Below are positions 6,717 to 7,049 of a stretch of 7,049 nt of DNA, in pieces. Each line of letters begins with the position of its first letter. The first letter of the stretch is position 1. Origin of the DNA: JBGVMW01 sp045122835 (GTDB lineage Bacteria > Bacillota > Clostridia > Lachnospirales > Lachnospiraceae); the NCBI GenBank assembly GCA_045122835.1, contig JBGVIB010000092.1, positions 1 to 7,049 on the forward strand. Direction: 5' to 3'. A program made the position numbers and the translations under genes. Below the pieces are notes generated by a model, which made no database searches, had not been told where the DNA came from, and saw only the letters and a program-made list of their open reading frames with translations.

Positions 6717-6920
6717 TGGCACAATACAAGATTGTATTGTCCCCTTAGCAATTTCATCCACCAACTGTTCCATCTCTGCCTTTGAATGCACCTGGCGACT
6801 GCGTGCTTCCACTTCTTTTTTCTCCGCTTCTGTCATATTTGCAAATCGTTCCATGGCATCCTCATTCATTGCCATATTAAATGCCAAACCTATTGGCATT
6901 TCTGTTTTCCTGTCTTCCAT
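6690..6920 (-). CDS. small conserved clostridial protein with repeat-derived C-terminus
   Basis: A 76-residue, charged, probably helical protein without signal peptide or membrane segment. The core (residues 8-60, MPIGLAFNMAMNEDAMERFANMTEAEKKEV then a SKAEMEQLVDEIA helix) resembles a recurrent small-protein type I associate with Lachnospiraceae; no function is known to me. GAGGAGA (6928-6934) sits 7 nt before the ATG, so translation is well supported. The end is odd: residues 69-76 (NCTVRMKT) and the TAG stop are encoded by the inverted-repeat arm, and codons of about 61-67 overlap a separate perfect palindrome (6721-6740). The natural C-terminus probably lay near residue 60 and was replaced or extended by inserted palindromic DNA. 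The gene is convergent with the MocR gene. Confidence 0.75.
   Translation of the reverse strand: MEDRKTEMPIGLAFNMAMNEDAMERFANMTEAEKKEVEARSRQVHSKAEMEQLVDEIAKGTIQSCIVPNCTVRMKT
6721..6740. repeat. 9-bp perfect palindrome just outside the right arm
   Basis: ACAATACAA (6721-6729) and TTGTATTGT (6732-6740) are exact reverse complements separated by GA. It starts four bases beyond the shared arm and lies within the 3' end of the small gene. It may be part of the inserted element that the left copy lacks, or a chance hairpin. Confidence 0.6.
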
Positions 6921-7049
6921 GGTACTATCTCCTCATAATATGATTATTTTTCTATGAAACCTAAAGTTCCGTGTAGCCCAAAAAAGGGCGCACTTCACCT
7001 ATAACAAATTTAAGTTTTCAAAATTTATAAATTATGCTGGCTGCTCAAC
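6921..7049 (-). promoter_or_regulatory. upstream region of the small gene
   Basis: This stretch is the leader of the 6690-6920 gene and contains its ribosome site (GAGGAGA, 6928-6934). A short GCCC/GGGC stem with a six-base A/T loop lies at 6976-6989. No clear -35/-10 pair and no other gene could be seen before the window ends. Confidence 0.4.

Noticed and set aside
6976..6989. A GCCC/GGGC hairpin upstream of the small gene as a terminator
   Set aside because: The stem is only four pairs, its A/T run is in the loop, and no T-run follows on either strand.

Overview
The window looks like chromosomal DNA of a low-GC, anaerobic, endospore-forming Firmicute, most probably a Lachnospiraceae-type gut clostridium. 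The grounds are a SpoVAD spore protein, an [FeFe]-hydrogenase maturation GTPase (HydF), a chemoreceptor, AT-rich intergenic DNA with strong AGGAGG-type ribosome sites, and a clostridial-style small protein and surface protein. The family placement is inferred from gene content; no database search was possible.

Layout, left to right: the left arm of a long inverted repeat (3-141); spoVAD on the minus strand (149-1165); a divergent control region with a clear sigma-A-like promoter (1278-1306); a six-helix methyl-accepting chemotaxis protein on the plus strand (1350-2828); a bidirectional terminator (2842-2880); a secreted Ig-like, membrane-anchored protein on the minus strand (2942-3598); hydF on the minus strand (3669-4868); a divergent control region with a candidate operator (4869-5150); a MocR-type GntR/aminotransferase regulator on the plus strand (5151-6554); the right arm of the inverted repeat (6578-6716); and a small minus-strand gene (6690-6920) whose last eight codons and stop lie inside that arm. 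No gene-free stretch exceeds 300 bases.

The five central genes do not form one pathway. They cover sporulation/germination, chemotaxis, cell surface, hydrogenase maturation and a PLP-sensing regulator. The only plausible co-transcribed pair is hydF and the surface-protein gene (70 bp apart), and the latter seems to have its own -10 box. MocR and hydF are divergent and could share control.

The most unusual structure is the pair of 139-bp arms, 137/139 identical in inverted orientation, enclosing about 6.4 kb with no transposase or recombinase. Each arm folds into three consecutive hairpins, and one end of each arm carries the reading-frame tail NCTVRMKT-stop. This looks like a dispersed palindromic element that sits at gene 3' ends and can supply C-termini. 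It may also allow the enclosed segment to invert.
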